Source: Halococcaceae archaeon
GTDB lineage: Archaea > Halobacteriota > Halobacteria > Halobacteriales > Halalkalicoccaceae
Assembly: GCA_007128515.1 (NCBI GenBank)
Contig: SKXI01000408.1
Coordinates: 1-7,006, forward strand
Direction: 5' to 3'
Length of the DNA: 7,006 nt
Part shown: in pieces, positions 5,566 through 7,006 of the stretch
How the letters are laid out: each line of letters starts with the position of its first letter
Position numbering within the stretch: position 1 is the stretch's first letter
Position numbers and translations under genes: made by a program
Notes under the pieces: model-generated
What the model saw: only the letters and a program-made list of their open reading frames with translations
Told to the model about the DNA's origin: nothing
Database searches by the model: none

Positions 5566-7006
5566 ATGGGCATAACGGAGGGCGAGGAGGACCCGTTCGA
5601 GGAGCAGCGGGCACGGGTCGACGACTCGATGACGCGGCTCTTTCGCCAGTACGGCGCCGATCAGAAACGGGAGTACGCGGTGGGGATCGTCGGGAGCGTC
5701 TTCGCCCGGCTGCTCGACCTGATACCGACGCTGATGCTGGGGGTGGCGATCGACGCGATCTTCCTCGACGATCCGTACACGCTCTTTCTCGTCCCGGACG
5801 CGTGGATCCCGGCGGGCCAGGAAGAGCAGTTCGCGCTCACGATCGGGATCCTCGCCGGGGCGTTCGCGCTCGGCGCGCTCTTTCACTGGATCCGGAACTG
5901 GGGCTGGAACGCCTCCGCACAGAACATCACCCACGACATCCGTGTCGACACCTACGAGAAGATGCAGCGGCTCAACATGGAGTTCTTCTCCGACAAGCAG
6001 ACCGGCGAGCTGATGAGCATCCTCTCGAACGACGTCAACCAGCTCGAGCGGTTTCTCAACGACGGGCTGAACTCCGCCTCGCGGCTGATCGTGATGATCC
6101 TCGGCATCGGCGGGGTGCTCTTCTACCTGAACTGGCAGCTCGCGCTCATCGCGCTGTTGCCCGCGCCGCTTATCGCCGGGTTCACCTACGTCTTCATCCG
6201 GATCATCCGGCCGAAGTACAAGAAGATGCGCGCGACCGTCGGTGCCCTCAACTCCCGGCTGGAGAACAACCTGGGTGGGATCCAGGTGATCAAGTCCTCG
6301 AACACCGAACGCTACGAGGACGACCGCGTCGACGACGCCTCCTACGAGTACTACGACGCCAACTGGGACGCGATCTGGACGCGGATCAAGTTCTTCCCCA
6401 CCCTCCAGCTGATTTCGGGTATCGGCTTCACGCTCACGTTCCTCGTCGGCGGGTACTGGGTGTTCGCCGGGCCGCCGGGGCCGTTCACGCTCGACCTCTC
6501 GATCGGGGTGTTCACCATCTTCGTCCTCTACACCCAGCAGATGATCTGGCCGATGGCACAGTTCGGGCAGATCATCAACATGTACCAGCGGGCGGAGGCC
6601 TCCAGCGCCCGGATCTTCGGACTGATGGACGAGGCCGGCGTCCTGAAGGAAGACGCAGGCGCTCCCGAGCTCGAGGTCAGGGAGGGCCGCGTCGAGTACG
6701 ACGAGGTCTCGTTCGGCTACGACGAGGAGACGATCATCGACGACGTGAGCTTCGCCGTCGAGCCGGGCGAGACCTGTGCGCTCGTCGGTCCCACTGGTGC
6801 TGGGAAGTCGACGATCCTCAAACTCCTGCTTCGGATGTACGACGTCGACAGCGGAGAGATCCTGATCGACGGCACCGACCTGCGGGACGTCTCGCTCTCG
6901 TCGATCCGCCAGTCGATCGGCTACGTCAGCCAGGACACGTTCATGTTCTACGGCACGGTGCGCGAGAACATCGCCTACGGGACGTTCACCGCGACCGACG
7001 AGGAGA
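5566..7006 (+). CDS. ABC exporter, fused transmembrane and ATP-binding domains (3' partial)
   Basis: Starting at ATG 5566, the frame stays open to the window end (480 complete codons). Residues 1-35 are an acidic N-terminal tail. The membrane domain spans about 36-330, with hydrophobic segments near 38-66, 89-109, 172-188, 190-213, 277-300 and 309-330, the six-helix type I exporter layout. The coupling region contains 'RVDTYEKMQRLNMEFFSDKQTGELMS'-type text at 126-151, typical of the MsbA/LmrA-like family. The nucleotide-binding domain begins near 375: A-loop Tyr385, Walker A 'GPTGAGKST' at 408-416 with Lys414, and the Q-loop Gln456 in 'YVSQDTFMF'. The signature motif, Walker B and H-loop lie beyond the window. 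It should use ATP to move a lipid, drug or peptide across the cytoplasmic membrane as a dimer; the substrate cannot be told. All visible motifs are intact. Confidence 0.95.
   Translation, partial: MGITEGEEDPFEEQRARVDDSMTRLFRQYGADQKREYAVGIVGSVFARLLDLIPTLMLGVAIDAIFLDDPYTLFLVPDAWIPAGQEEQFALTIGILAGAFALGALFHWIRNWGWNASAQNITHDIRVDTYEKMQRLNMEFFSDKQTGELMSILSNDVNQLERFLNDGLNSASRLIVMILGIGGVLFYLNWQLALIALLPAPLIAGFTYVFIRIIRPKYKKMRATVGALNSRLENNLGGIQVIKSSNTERYEDDRVDDASYEYYDANWDAIWTRIKFFPTLQLISGIGFTLTFLVGGYWVFAGPPGPFTLDLSIGVFTIFVLYTQQMIWPMAQFGQIINMYQRAEASSARIFGLMDEAGVLKEDAGAPELEVREGRVEYDEVSFGYDEETIIDDVSFAVEPGETCALVGPTGAGKSTILKLLLRMYDVDSGEILIDGTDLRDVSLSSIRQSIGYVSQDTFMFYGTVRENIAYGTFTATDEE

Noticed and set aside
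4945..5934. Long minus-strand open frame (329 codons) across the DUF192 gene and the exporter start
   Set aside because: It runs through part of the tRNA gene and two well-supported plus-strand genes, and its translation is low-complexity Arg/Glu/Asp/Val text.

Overview
The window looks like a haloarchaeal chromosome. It is very GC-rich, its proteins are rich in Asp and Glu, it has a Tat-type lipoprotein signal, it has AT-rich TATA-like boxes 25-30 bases before start codons with no ribosome binding site (leaderless mRNAs), and it has a tRNA gene without an encoded CCA. This assignment is from sequence character only. No genus can be named.

Left part (1-4075): three plus-strand genes form one tightly coupled operon whose beginning lies outside the window. 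In order they encode an asparagine-synthase-related protein (5' truncated), an alkaline-phosphatase/phosphodiesterase-superfamily protein, and a DegT/DnrJ/EryC1/StrS aminotransferase-fold protein. Both junctions are 4-base stop/start overlaps (GTGA and ATGA). Such families usually sit in surface-glycan or nucleotide-sugar clusters. The striking point is that all three keep the fold-defining motifs of their families but have lost key catalytic residues. The synthetase PP-loop reads TGGSAS instead of SGGxDS. The phosphatase lacks the Asp-His metal pairs. The aminotransferase has proline where the PLP-binding lysine should be. All frames are intact, so this looks like a maintained operon of pseudoenzymes, perhaps forming a complex, rather than decaying genes.

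Middle part (4076-5040): a short promoter-bearing gap is followed by a small Tat-exported lipoprotein with an acidic linker and a beta-sandwich domain. A minus-strand tRNA-Val(UAC) gene follows. Its 3' end faces the unusual operon, so it could mark the edge of an accessory region.

Right part (5041-7006): a membrane-anchored DUF192 protein and the first 480 codons of an ABC exporter with fused membrane and ATPase domains (3' truncated). Each has a TATA-like box at the distance expected of leaderless transcription. These look like ordinary chromosomal genes with intact motifs.
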